Assembly: GCA_015229095.1 (NCBI GenBank) | Contig: JADGCE010000150.1 | Coordinates: 1-6,039 of the forward strand | Length of the DNA: 6,039 nucleotides | Direction of reading: 5' to 3' | Origin: Magnetococcales bacterium | GTDB lineage: Bacteria; Pseudomonadota; Magnetococcia; Magnetococcales; Magnetaquicoccaceae | Shown here: positions 1 to 6,039 of the stretch, piece by piece | Numbering within the stretch: position 1 is the first letter of the stretch | Layout: every line of letters begins with the position of its first letter | Notes under the pieces: model-generated | What the model was told of the DNA's origin: nothing | Databases searched by the model: none | The model's input: the letters and a program-made list of their open reading frames with translations, nothing else | Program-made: the position numbers and the translations under genes

Positions 1-422
1 CTGCCCTGGTGCAAATATTACAACACACCATGACCCTCCATGATCGGGTGGTCCTGTTGAGCGTACAGATCGCGGAAGTTCCTTATGTCAACGATGAACA
101 ACGTTGCCACGTGGATATTCTGCTCGATCAGTATTACCGCCTCCAGGTCCATTTCGGTTACATGGAAACCGTGGATCTGCCCACGGCGTTAACCCACTGC
201 CGGTCGGCAGGCCAACAGCTGGTAGTCATGGAAGATACCCATTTTTTTCTGGGCAATGCCAGCTTTGTCGCCGGCACACATCCGGAGATGGCCGTCTGGC
301 GGATGAAACTGTTTCTGGCCCTGCTCAACAACGCTCAGAGTGCCACCGGCTATTTCCAACTCCCCTCCCCGCAGGTGGTGGATATGGGCACACGTATCGT
401 TCTGGGCAATCCGGACGCTTGA
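1..422 (+). CDS. kup: Kup potassium uptake transporter, C-terminal fragment (5' end outside window)
   Basis: This is the 3' end of a KUP/HAK/KT family potassium:proton symporter. The frame is already open at the window edge (first full codon at 3), so the GTG at 9 is internal and not a start. About 139 residues are visible, all from the cytosolic C-terminal domain that follows the twelve membrane helices. Matches to the family, from memory of E. coli Kup, are the LxHxxxLHxRVVLLSV segment near the start, HFGYME in the middle, the VVMEDTHFFLG segment, a WRMKLFLALLNNAQ stretch, and the terminal pattern of a proline-containing segment followed by V-D-M-G-T. E. coli Kup ends in a comparable way with IELGTQVEI. 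The transporter brings potassium into the cell from the periplasm. It stops 53 nt before a small membrane ORF and about 630 nt before a KdpD-type kinase, which keeps a potassium theme in this block. The family call is confident; transport activity cannot be judged from a fragment. Confidence 0.9.
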   Translation, partial: ALVQILQHTMTLHDRVVLLSVQIAEVPYVNDEQRCHVDILLDQYYRLQVHFGYMETVDLPTALTHCRSAGQQLVVMEDTHFFLGNASFVAGTHPEMAVWRMKLFLALLNNAQSATGYFQLPSPQVVDMGTRIVLGNPDA

Positions 423-475
423 GCACACGCGACAATCACGGTCGTTGCATCAAAACTCATAAACGAGAATGACAC

Positions 476-739
476 ATGAACCCAAAAAACCTTCAAAAAA
501 TAGGTGTCGGCGCAGCCATCCTGTTGTTCCTTGCATGGCCAGCGGCCTATTTGGCCAACCAACAAAAAGGGGGAGTGGCCGCATCCGATGCTCGCATCCG
601 TGCGTTTGCAGGCCCCTCCCATGGGGGTTACCCCGGCTCCCGTGTCAACGAATGCCCGCAGTTCCCCCGTCCAGACCGTTCGTTCCGCATGGGGATCAGC
701 CCGGATCAAGCCCCGTTTGCCAACAGAATCCGGTTGTGA
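476..739 (+). CDS. Small hypothetical protein with one N-terminal membrane segment
   Basis: I do not recognise this 87-residue ORF. It begins at an ATG 53 nt after kup, with only a weak purine stretch (ACGAGAA) upstream. After a basic N-terminus (NPKNLQK), residues about 9-27 form a hydrophobic segment (IGVGAAILLFLAWPAAYLA) that could be a signal anchor or an uncleaved signal peptide. The remainder is rich in Pro, Gly, Arg and Ser with no recognisable domain, and the last third looks like arbitrary translation. All three + frames stay open across much of 476-935, so the reading frame is uncertain. An A5G5 run at 564-573 is a possible frameshift point, after which the frame ending at 935 would continue. 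It could be a real small membrane protein, the start of a decayed gene, or a chance ORF. Its membrane segment is the only feature that argues for coding. Confidence 0.3.
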   Translation: MNPKNLQKIGVGAAILLFLAWPAAYLANQQKGGVAASDARIRAFAGPSHGGYPGSRVNECPQFPRPDRSFRMGISPDQAPFANRIRL

Positions 740-1049
740 TCACCTGTGTGGCAGTCGTGCCGGGATGTTTTCCGCATCCATCTTTTTGCCGGGATGGTCT
801 GAATCAGGCTATGCTCTGCGGAAGTCCGCCCTGCGGGGCAGGTTTTGTGCGCTTGCGCCCATTTCCTGCGGAAATTGGCTTCGGCAAGGTGCACCATATA
901 CCAGGGCTCTGCCCTGGACCCGCCAGGGGAGATAATCTCCCCTGGACCCCATGATACTTTATCTGCCAGACTGGGTCGGTTGGCCCGTCAGACTCGTCGA
1001 CAATAGAGTGTGCGACCTCGCATAAACTGCCTTGGAACCATACCATGCC
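740..1049 (+). other. Intergenic region upstream of kdpD, no convincing gene
   Basis: I see no supported gene in this stretch. Two + frames remain open into the repeat (stops near 935 and 954), but they give Cys-, Arg- and Pro-rich translations with no family resemblance. A 5-bp stem at 830-842 (CCTGC, loop GGG, GCAGG) followed by TTTT is a very weak terminator candidate. The clear structure is the double hairpin at 901-945. I found no residue of a KdpD N-terminal domain, such as a Walker A motif of the GxxGxGKT type, and no kdpC-like sequence. A good sigma70 promoter for kdpDE is not evident either; GATACT at 953-958 resembles a -10 box but has no partner. Confidence 0.5.
901..950. repeat. 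GC-rich tandem double-hairpin repeat element
   Basis: Two adjacent inverted repeats share the CCAGGG/CCCTGG core. The first has perfect 7-bp arms at 901-907 and 911-917 around a TCT loop. The second has perfect 11-bp arms at 923-933 and 935-945, which in practice would fold with a slightly shorter stem and larger loop. The arms are joined by ACCCG, and a further ACCCC follows. This architecture resembles dispersed intergenic palindromic repeats known from several GC-rich proteobacteria. Only one copy occurs here, so its repetitive nature is inferred from form. There is no T-run after it, so it is not a classical terminator, though it could still stabilise or end the kup transcript. Confidence 0.6.
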
Positions 1050-3017
1050 ATGACCCGTTCTCCCCCATCCCCCACCTCCGACTGGCCAGCACGCGAAGCC
1101 GTACTGGTCTGCGTGGGACCGGGACCAGACAGCGAAAAGCTGGTTCTCCGGGCGGCCCGCCGTGTCAGTCAGACCGGCGCGCCATGGCATGCCATCGCCA
1201 TCGAAACCCCTGCCATGCAAACCCTGCCCGCAGCGGCACGGGCACGCATCTTCGGCATCCTGGCCATGGCTCGGGAAATCGGGGCAAAAACGGCCAACCT
1301 CTCCGGACAGGATGCCGCAACAGTCGCCATCGCCTACGCCCGGGAACATCGCCTCGGTACCCTGTTGGTGGGCCGAGACCGCTATCGGCGACTGCCGTGG
1401 CAGCACAGCTTTGCCGAAAAAATTGGCCGTTTGGCCCCGGACCTGGAACTCCTCCAGGTGGCTCGGGATGACGATGAACTTGAAAGCAGACTCTCCCATC
1501 TCGTTCCGCAATGGCACAACACCACCAAGCAATGGCACTCATTCGGGTTGGCCTTTCTGGTCGTAGCCCTGGTCACCGCCGGCAGTGCACCGTTGTATGC
1601 CCATCTGAACATGGCCAACATTGTCATGATTTTCTTGCTGGCGGTGGTCTTTGCCGCCATTCGCCTGGGACGGGGTGCGGCACTGCTGGCCGCCTTTCTC
1701 TCGGTGGCCTCCTTCGATTTTTTTTTCGTTCCCCCCCGCTTCACCTTTGCCGTCCATGATGCCCAATATCTGGTCACCTTTGTCGTCATGCTGACGGTGG
1801 CTCTGCTGGTGGGACAACTCACCGCCGGCTTGAAATTCCAGGTGTCGGTGACAGGCATGCGGGAGGCACAGATGCGGGCACTCTACGAAATGTCGCGGGA
1901 TCTCTCCAGCGCCTTGCGGGTGGAGCAGATCGTCACCATCAGCCAGCGTTTTATCGGGCAGGGCTTTCATGCTGCGGTTGCCCTCTGCGTGCCAGGCAAA
2001 GAGGGATCTCTGGTGCAGGTGGAGGGTTCCTGCCCCCTGGACGACGCAGCGTTCGCCATGGCCCGGTGGAGCTTCGAGCATGGGCAAAGCGCCGGGCTGG
2101 GCATGAAGACCATGCCCACGGCACCCCTCCTTTGCATACTGCTCAGAGGCCCCACGCGCCTCTGTGGTGTCCTGGTCGTGATGCCGGAGGTGCCGGACTG
2201 GGAGTTGCCACTGGAACAGAGGCAGTTGCTCGACACCAGCGCCACCCTGATTGCCATCACCCTGGAACGCATCCACTATGTCGTTCTGGCACGGGATGCG
2301 CAGGTCAACATGGAGTCGGAACGGTTGCGCAACTCCCTCCTGTCGGCCATCTCCCACGATTTGCGCACCCCATTGACCGTCATCACCGGCCTGACGGATG
2401 CCCTGTGCATGGCCGCTCCCCCCCTGTCCGAACCCCATGCCGCTCTTGCCCAGGCGATGCGGGACGAGGTGTCGCGCACTGTGACCATGGCCAACAATCT
2501 CCTGGACATGGCCCGCATGCAGCTGGGCAATGCCGTCCTGAACCGGAGCTGGCAAACCCTGGAAGAGGTGATCGGGGTCTCCATGGGCCATTGCGCGTCG
2601 CTCCTGGCGCGCCATACCGTGCGCATCGACCTGCCTGCCGATCTTCCCCTCCTGGAAATGGACAGTGAACTGATGGCACGGGTTTTTAACAACCTGCTGG
2701 AAAATGCCGCCAAATATACACAACCAGGCTCCTTGATCCTCCTCTCCGCCCGGCGGGTTGGCGATTGTGTCCAGGTATCGGTCGCGGACAACGGTCCCGG
2801 CCTGCCCCCCGGCATGGAAAGCAAGATATTTGAAAAATTTACCCGGGGCAAAATGGAATCGACGGTGACGGGCTTCGGCTTGGGACTGGCGATTGTGCGC
2901 GCCATCGTGGAGGCTCATGCTGGCGTGGTGCGCGCGGAAAACTTGCCTGAAACGGGCGCACGTTTTATTCTTTCCCTGCCGGTGGGAGATCCTCCCACCA
3001 TTCCGGAGGAACTCTGA
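1050..3017 (+). CDS. kdpD: KdpD-type sensor histidine kinase lacking the N-terminal KdpD domain
   Basis: This is the membrane histidine kinase of a potassium-responsive two-component system, about 655 residues from the ATG used here. An in-frame TTG at 1032 would add six residues; neither start has a good ribosome binding site. Domains in order: a universal-stress-protein-like domain (about 15-135, opening with AVLVCVGPGPDSEKLV); a DUF4118 membrane region with four helices (about 165-184, 189-205, 209-226, 240-258) carrying the typical FDFFFVPPRFTFAV motif; a GAF-like region (about 275-410); a HisKA domain with H-box SHDLRTPL and phospho-accepting His436; and an HATPase domain with N-box NNLLENAAKY (547-556), G1 box DNGPG (580-584) and G2 box GFGLGLAI (608-615). 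E. coli KdpD is near 895 residues. The missing part is the roughly 230-residue N-terminal KdpD domain with its Walker-type motif. A stop at 1023-1025 in this frame shows the gene really is short. The stop codon overlaps the kdpE start (TGATG). The kinase call is firm; whether its input is potassium is inferred. Confidence 0.92.
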   Translation: MTRSPPSPTSDWPAREAVLVCVGPGPDSEKLVLRAARRVSQTGAPWHAIAIETPAMQTLPAAARARIFGILAMAREIGAKTANLSGQDAATVAIAYAREHRLGTLLVGRDRYRRLPWQHSFAEKIGRLAPDLELLQVARDDDELESRLSHLVPQWHNTTKQWHSFGLAFLVVALVTAGSAPLYAHLNMANIVMIFLLAVVFAAIRLGRGAALLAAFLSVASFDFFFVPPRFTFAVHDAQYLVTFVVMLTVALLVGQLTAGLKFQVSVTGMREAQMRALYEMSRDLSSALRVEQIVTISQRFIGQGFHAAVALCVPGKEGSLVQVEGSCPLDDAAFAMARWSFEHGQSAGLGMKTMPTAPLLCILLRGPTRLCGVLVVMPEVPDWELPLEQRQLLDTSATLIAITLERIHYVVLARDAQVNMESERLRNSLLSAISHDLRTPLTVITGLTDALCMAAPPLSEPHAALAQAMRDEVSRTVTMANNLLDMARMQLGNAVLNRSWQTLEEVIGVSMGHCASLLARHTVRIDLPADLPLLEMDSELMARVFNNLLENAAKYTQPGSLILLSARRVGDCVQVSVADNGPGLPPGMESKIFEKFTRGKMESTVTGFGLGLAIVRAIVEAHAGVVRAENLPETGARFILSLPVGDPPTIPEEL

Positions 3018-3736
3018 TGGTGGAGGAGCATGCATCGACCCTGTCGATTGTCCTTATAGAGGATGAGCCGCAAATTCGCCGCTTTGTCCGCACGGCCCTG
3101 GAGGCGGAACGCTACACGGTGGTGGAGTCCGAGACAGGCAGCCGGGGGTTGATCGAGATCGGCACCCGTCGTCCCGACCTGGTCATTGTGGATCTGGGCC
3201 TGCCGGACATGGATGGTGTGGATCTGATCCGGGATGTGCGCGCCTGGTCCAACCTGCCGCTCCTGATTCTCTCGGCCCGCGCCCACGAGGCGGACAAGGT
3301 CAGGGCGCTGGATGCGGGCGCGGATGATTATTTGAGCAAACCGTTCGGGGTGCCCGAATTGTTGGCCCGGGTGCGGGCCCTGCTGCGCCGTTCGCTCCGC
3401 AACCATGGGGAGGCGGCCCCTGTCGTGCGTTTCGGTGATGTGGAGGTCAACCTGGTGCAACGCCTGGTCACCCGGAGCGGCCAGCATGTGCATTTGACCG
3501 CCATCGAATATCGCCTGCTGGCGCAACTGGTTGCCAATGCCGGGCGGGTGTTGACCCACCGTGCCCTGTTGCGGGATGTTTGGGGACCGAATCAATCCGA
3601 CAACACCCACTATCTGCGGGTCTACATGTCCAACCTGCGCCGCAAGCTGGAAGCCGATCCCAACATACCCCAACATCTTCTGACAGAATCGGGGGTGGGT
3701 TACCGGCTCGCTCTGTCGGGTGACGCCGGATCCTGA
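3017..3736 (+). CDS. kdpE: KdpE-type response regulator, OmpR/PhoB family
   Basis: This 239-residue DNA-binding response regulator is the partner of the kinase immediately upstream. The start overlaps the kdpD stop by one base, and GGAGGA at 3005-3010 lies 6 nt upstream, so translation is probably coupled and the two proteins made in fixed ratio. The receiver domain (about 9-122) has the acidic pair E15/D16, the phospho-acceptor D59 in LVIVDLGLPDMDG, S86, and K108 in LSKPFG. The effector domain (about 133-235) is a winged helix typical of the OmpR/PhoB group, with LTAIEYRLL, RVLTHRALLRDVWG and YLRVYMSNLRRKLE, ending in GVGYRL. E. coli KdpE, which activates kdpFABC under potassium limitation, is of similar length. 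No kdpFABC is seen here, so its targets are unknown; the neighbouring kup gene is a possible one. No clear terminator follows, and the ars promoter begins 40 nt after the stop. Confidence 0.93.
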   Translation: MVEEHASTLSIVLIEDEPQIRRFVRTALEAERYTVVESETGSRGLIEIGTRRPDLVIVDLGLPDMDGVDLIRDVRAWSNLPLLILSARAHEADKVRALDAGADDYLSKPFGVPELLARVRALLRRSLRNHGEAAPVVRFGDVEVNLVQRLVTRSGQHVHLTAIEYRLLAQLVANAGRVLTHRALLRDVWGPNQSDNTHYLRVYMSNLRRKLEADPNIPQHLLTESGVGYRLALSGDAGS

Positions 3737-3776
3737 GCCCCTGCTGTCGATGGCGGATGACACCCCCAATATCCCC

Positions 3777-3805
3777 TTGACAACACATATCCCCCATCGT
3801 ATATT
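3777..3805 (+). promoter_or_regulatory. Sigma70-type promoter of the ars operon, with possible ArsR operator
   Basis: A perfect -35 box TTGACA (3777-3782) is separated by exactly 17 nt from a near-consensus -10 box TATATT (3800-3805). Transcription would start near 3812. Between and over the boxes lies an imperfect dyad, ATAT at 3787-3790 and ATAT at 3801-3804 centred at 3795.5. ArsR-family repressors usually bind AT-rich dyads overlapping the promoter, so this is a candidate operator, though a weak one. The promoter lies in the gap between kdpE and arsR and supports separate transcription of the arsenic block. Confidence 0.75.
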
Positions 3806-3906
3806 CACCTAAACAGATATGCTGGCCAACAGGTATCTCCCCATCCTGACGGAGCCGTCGTTGGCCCGGCCTCTGATCGACGCAAAACCCTTACAACCTG
3901 AATACC

Positions 3907-3910
3907 GGAG
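3907..3910 (+). promoter_or_regulatory. Ribosome binding site that favours the arsR start at 3915
   Basis: GGAG lies 4 nt before the ATG at 3915. The alternative in-frame ATG at 3819 is only about 7 nt downstream of the predicted transcription start and has no Shine-Dalgarno sequence, so it would be translated from an almost leaderless message. The GGAG site and alignment with the ArsR family both favour 3915. Confidence 0.55.
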
Positions 3911-3914
3911 CGTT

Positions 3915-4319
3915 ATGCTGACTCCAGAAACCCTCATGAAATCCCTGGTGGACGAAACCCGGCTGCGCTGCGTCATGCTGCTGGTGACCACGGGGGAGCT
4001 GTGCGTGTGTGAGTTTGGTTACGCCTTGGGCCAGGCACAACCCAAAATTTCCCGTCACCTGGGCACACTGCGGGAACACCAGGTGGTGCAGGATCGGCGG
4101 GCCGGGCAATGGGTCCATTACAGGCTCCACTCCGGGTTGCCCCCCTGGGCCATCCAGATGATCCAGGCCATTGCCCAGGGTTTGGAGGCGTCGGAAATTC
4201 ATGCAGGAGACCGGGAACGCCTGCTGAACATGCCGGGGCGACCGGGGCGATGCCCTGAAACCGTTCCCGCCACAACAACTCTCCAGGAGCAGGAGAGCCG
4301 CCATGAGCAGTCAATGTGA
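3915..4319 (+). CDS. arsR: ArsR family arsenic-responsive transcriptional repressor
   Basis: A 134-residue winged-helix repressor of the ArsR/SmtB family, which releases its operator when trivalent arsenic or antimony binds. The N-terminus (LTPETLMKSLVDETRLRCVMLL) aligns with the usual family start, which is why I use the ATG at 3915 and not 3819 (166 residues). The metal site is ELCVCEF, with two cysteines at residues 31 and 33. The third cysteine of the E. coli plasmid R773 protein (ELCVCDLC) is replaced by Gly here; two cysteines are reported to suffice in that protein. The recognition region QPKISRHLGTLREHQVV and the wing with RRAGQWVHYRL are typical, followed by LPPWAIQMI. The C-terminal tail after about residue 100 is poorly conserved. 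The gene is first in the operon, directly behind a strong promoter it probably autoregulates, and its end overlaps the efflux gene by 17 nt. Confidence 0.92.
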   Translation: MLTPETLMKSLVDETRLRCVMLLVTTGELCVCEFGYALGQAQPKISRHLGTLREHQVVQDRRAGQWVHYRLHSGLPPWAIQMIQAIAQGLEASEIHAGDRERLLNMPGRPGRCPETVPATTTLQEQESRHEQSM

Positions 4320-5376
4320 GGTGACCGCCCGCCGGAGCGCGGGCGCATCCCTGGGATTTTTTGAACGCCACCTCTCCCTCTGGGTGGCATTGTGTATCGG
4401 CGTGGGCATCCTGCTGGGCAATGCCTTGCCAACCCCCTTTCATGCCATCGCCGGCATGGAGATCGCCCAGGTCAATCTGCCCGTCGCCCTGCTGATCTGG
4501 CTGATGATCATCCCCATGCTGCTCAAAATCGATTTCGGCGCCCTCTCCCAGGTGCGGGCGCACTGGAAGGGGATCGGCATCACCCTGTTCATCAACTGGG
4601 GGATCAAGCCCTTTTCCATGGCCCTGCTGGGCTGGCTGTTTGTCCGTCACCTGTTTCAGGCCTGGCTGCCACCCGATCAGCTCGACTCCTATGTGGCCGG
4701 TTTGATCATCCTGGCGGCCGCCCCCTGCACCGCCATGGTCTTCGTCTGGAGCCAGCTCTGCGATGGCGAGCCCCATTTTACCCTGAGTCAGGTGGCCCTC
4801 AATGACCTGATCATGATCGTGGCCTTTGCCCCCATTGTCGGCTTGCTGCTGGGATTGTCCCAGATCACCGTGCCCTGGGCGACCCTCTTCCTCTCCGTGC
4901 TGCTGTTTATCGTCGTCCCGGTGTGCGTGGCCCAGATTTGGCGGTCGCAACTCTTGTCCCGTAGGGGTCAACCCGCCCTGGAGGCGCTATTGGCCCGATT
5001 GCACCCCCTCTCCCTGGGGGCGCTGTTGACCACCCTGGTGCTGCTCTTTGGCTTCCAGGGCAAGCAGATCCTGGCACAACCGCTGGTGATCGTGCTGCTG
5101 GCCGTGCCCATTCTGTTCCAGGTCTACGGAAACGCCGGGTTGGCCTATTGGCTCTCCCGCCACTTCAAGGTCGCCCATTGTGTGGCGGCTCCCTCGGCAC
5201 TGATCGGTGCCAGCAATTTTTTTGAGTTGGCCGTTGCCACGGCCATCGGACTGTTCGGCTTCGAGTCCGGAGCCGCTTTGGCCACAGTCGTCGGCGTCCT
5301 GGTGGAAGTCCCCGTGATGCTGTCGGTGGTACAGATCACCCGGCGCAGCCGGTCATGGTATGAAAAACATCTTTGA
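4303..5376 (+). CDS. arsB: ACR3-type arsenite efflux permease
   Basis: A 357-residue inner-membrane permease of the ACR3 branch of the bile/arsenite/riboflavin transporter superfamily, exporting arsenite (As(OH)3/anion) from the cytoplasm. It is unrelated in sequence to the ArsB antiporter of E. coli although the symbol arsB is often used; acr3 is the alternative name. About ten hydrophobic helices are spread from residue 24 to 345. The family signature ILAAAPCTAMVFVWS places the conserved helix-4 cysteine at C142, and IGASNFFELAVA places a conserved glutamate at E308; these probably correspond to Cys138 and Glu305, essential in the Alkaliphilus protein. The late motif GVLVEVPVML is also typical. 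The start ATG sits inside the arsR 3' end, with AGGAGA at 4291-4296 spaced 6 nt away, indicating translational coupling. The length is normal and I see no damage. Confidence 0.94.
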   Translation: MSSQCEVTARRSAGASLGFFERHLSLWVALCIGVGILLGNALPTPFHAIAGMEIAQVNLPVALLIWLMIIPMLLKIDFGALSQVRAHWKGIGITLFINWGIKPFSMALLGWLFVRHLFQAWLPPDQLDSYVAGLIILAAAPCTAMVFVWSQLCDGEPHFTLSQVALNDLIMIVAFAPIVGLLLGLSQITVPWATLFLSVLLFIVVPVCVAQIWRSQLLSRRGQPALEALLARLHPLSLGALLTTLVLLFGFQGKQILAQPLVIVLLAVPILFQVYGNAGLAYWLSRHFKVAHCVAAPSALIGASNFFELAVATAIGLFGFESGAALATVVGVLVEVPVMLSVVQITRRSRSWYEKHL

Positions 5377-5411
5377 CTCCACCCACTATACTGAGACAGG
5401 AGAGAGAGAAC

Positions 5412-6039
5412 ATGGCAATTCGCGTAGGAATCAACGGTTTTGGACGCATGGGACGTTTGGGCCTGCGGGCCGCCTGGGGTCGCTTCCCGGAACTGCAATT
5501 TGTGCATGTCAATGAAATTCTGGGGGATGCGGCCTGTGCTGCCCATTTGCTGAAATATGATTCGGTGCATGGCAAATGGGGCCATGAGGTGGCTGCGGAG
5601 GGTTCCAGCATTCTGGTGGATGGCCAACGGCTTGGCTATTCCATGGCCAAAACCCCGGCTGAAATCGACTGGCAGGCTCTGGGGGTCGACCTTGTCCTGG
5701 AGTGCACCGGCAAGTTCAAGACGGTCGCCGCGCTGCAACCCTACTTCGACCGTGGGGTGAAAAAGCTGGTGGTCTCCACCCCGGTGAAAGAGGCGGGGGT
5801 GCTCAATGTGGTGATGGGCATCAACGACGCCCGCTACGACGCCAACCAGCACCGGATTGTCACCTCCGCCTCCTGCACCACCAACTGCCTCTCCCCGGTG
5901 GTCAAGGTGATCCTGGAAAATCTGGGCATCCGCCATGCCACCATGACCACCATCCACGACATCACCAATACCCAGACCATTATCGACCTGGGCCACAAGG
6001 ATCTGCGCCGCGCCCGTGCCAACAGCCTCTCCCTGATTC
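5412..6039 (+). CDS. ArsJ-associated glyceraldehyde-3-phosphate dehydrogenase, N-terminal part (3' end outside window)
   Basis: The first 209 codons of a GAPDH family protein (usual length about 330-340). The start is supported by AGGAGA at 5398-5403, 8 nt before the ATG, and by the immediate nucleotide-binding motif VGINGFGRMGR. The active-site segment SASCTTNC gives catalytic C155, and TTIHDITNTQ gives H182. Several features depart from glycolytic GAPDH and match the arsenic-linked paralogue: NE in place of ND after the second strand (E35), ECTGKF in place of the usual CTGxF, HDITNTQ in place of HSYTNDQ, and HKDLRRARA in place of HKDWRGGR. In that pathway the enzyme uses arsenate with glyceraldehyde-3-phosphate and NAD to form 1-arseno-3-phosphoglycerate, which ArsJ exports and which then breaks down outside. 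It lies 35 nt behind the arsenite permease with no promoter or terminator between, so it is the third gene of the operon. An arsJ gene is expected next but is not visible. Confidence 0.88.
   Translation, partial: MAIRVGINGFGRMGRLGLRAAWGRFPELQFVHVNEILGDAACAAHLLKYDSVHGKWGHEVAAEGSSILVDGQRLGYSMAKTPAEIDWQALGVDLVLECTGKFKTVAALQPYFDRGVKKLVVSTPVKEAGVLNVVMGINDARYDANQHRIVTSASCTTNCLSPVVKVILENLGIRHATMTTIHDITNTQTIIDLGHKDLRRARANSLSLI

Noticed and set aside
830..846. Small hairpin followed by TTTT as a terminator for the kup transcript
   Set aside because: The stem is only 5 bp and the T-run only four bases, too weak to claim as an intrinsic terminator.
469..954. 161-codon + frame overlapping the small ORF at 476
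   Set aside because: Its translation is rich in Cys, Pro and Arg with no membrane segment or motif, and it runs into the hairpin repeat; it looks like an out-of-frame read.
804..1538. 244-codon open frame on the - strand over the kdpD 5' region
   Set aside because: No recognisable domain. Most of it is antisense to the USP-like domain and the rest crosses the hairpin repeat.
1539..3035. 498-codon open frame on the - strand opposite kdpD
   Set aside because: It mirrors the kdpD coding region, has a His/Gln/Gly-rich composition with no family resemblance, and is explained by the codon bias of the + strand gene, whose domains are clear.
3819..3914. Use of the upstream ATG at 3819 as the arsR start
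   Set aside because: It lies about 7 nt from the predicted transcription start with no ribosome binding site, and the added 32 residues do not match the family N-terminus. It was not fully excluded.
3973..4971. 332-codon open frame on the - strand opposite arsR and the ACR3 gene
   Set aside because: It spans two well-supported + strand genes, and its translation is low-complexity Asp/Gln/Gly/His-rich shadow sequence.
5373..5392. Possible promoter between the ACR3 gene and GAPDH (TTGACT at 5373-5378 and TATACT at 5387-5392)
   Set aside because: The spacing between the boxes is only 8 nt, far from 16-18, so they cannot act as a standard pair.

Overview
The window comes from a GC-rich bacterium, most likely a proteobacterium. 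The reasons are a Kup transporter, a KdpD/KdpE pair, a proteobacterial-looking ArsR with the CVC metal site, and short GGAG-type ribosome binding sites. The double GC-rich hairpin at 901-945 is the kind of dispersed intergenic repeat I associate with magnetococcal and other alphaproteobacteria-like genomes. That taxonomic hint is weak, and nothing here fixes the species.

All supported genes lie on the + strand, in two functional blocks. The first block (1-3736) is potassium-related. It holds the 3' end of a kup potassium transporter gene, a small uncharacterised ORF with one membrane segment (476-739), about 310 nt without a convincing gene but with a double-hairpin repeat, and then a translationally coupled histidine kinase and response regulator of the KdpD/KdpE type. 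The kinase lacks the N-terminal KdpD domain: an in-frame stop lies only two codons upstream of its earliest possible start. No kdpFABC pump genes are present in the window.

The second block (3777 to the end) is an arsenic resistance operon. It has a near-consensus sigma70 promoter, an ArsR repressor, an ACR3-type arsenite efflux permease whose start overlaps the end of arsR by 17 nt, and the first 209 codons of a glyceraldehyde-3-phosphate dehydrogenase paralogue of the ArsJ-associated type. The expected logic is that ArsR senses trivalent arsenic and derepresses the operon, ACR3 exports arsenite, and the GAPDH converts arsenate to 1-arseno-3-phosphoglycerate for export by ArsJ. The arsJ gene would lie just beyond the window.

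I do not see a wholly new system. The most notable points are the shortened KdpD, the linkage of kup to kdpDE without a pump, and the combination of arsenite and arsenate export branches in one operon.
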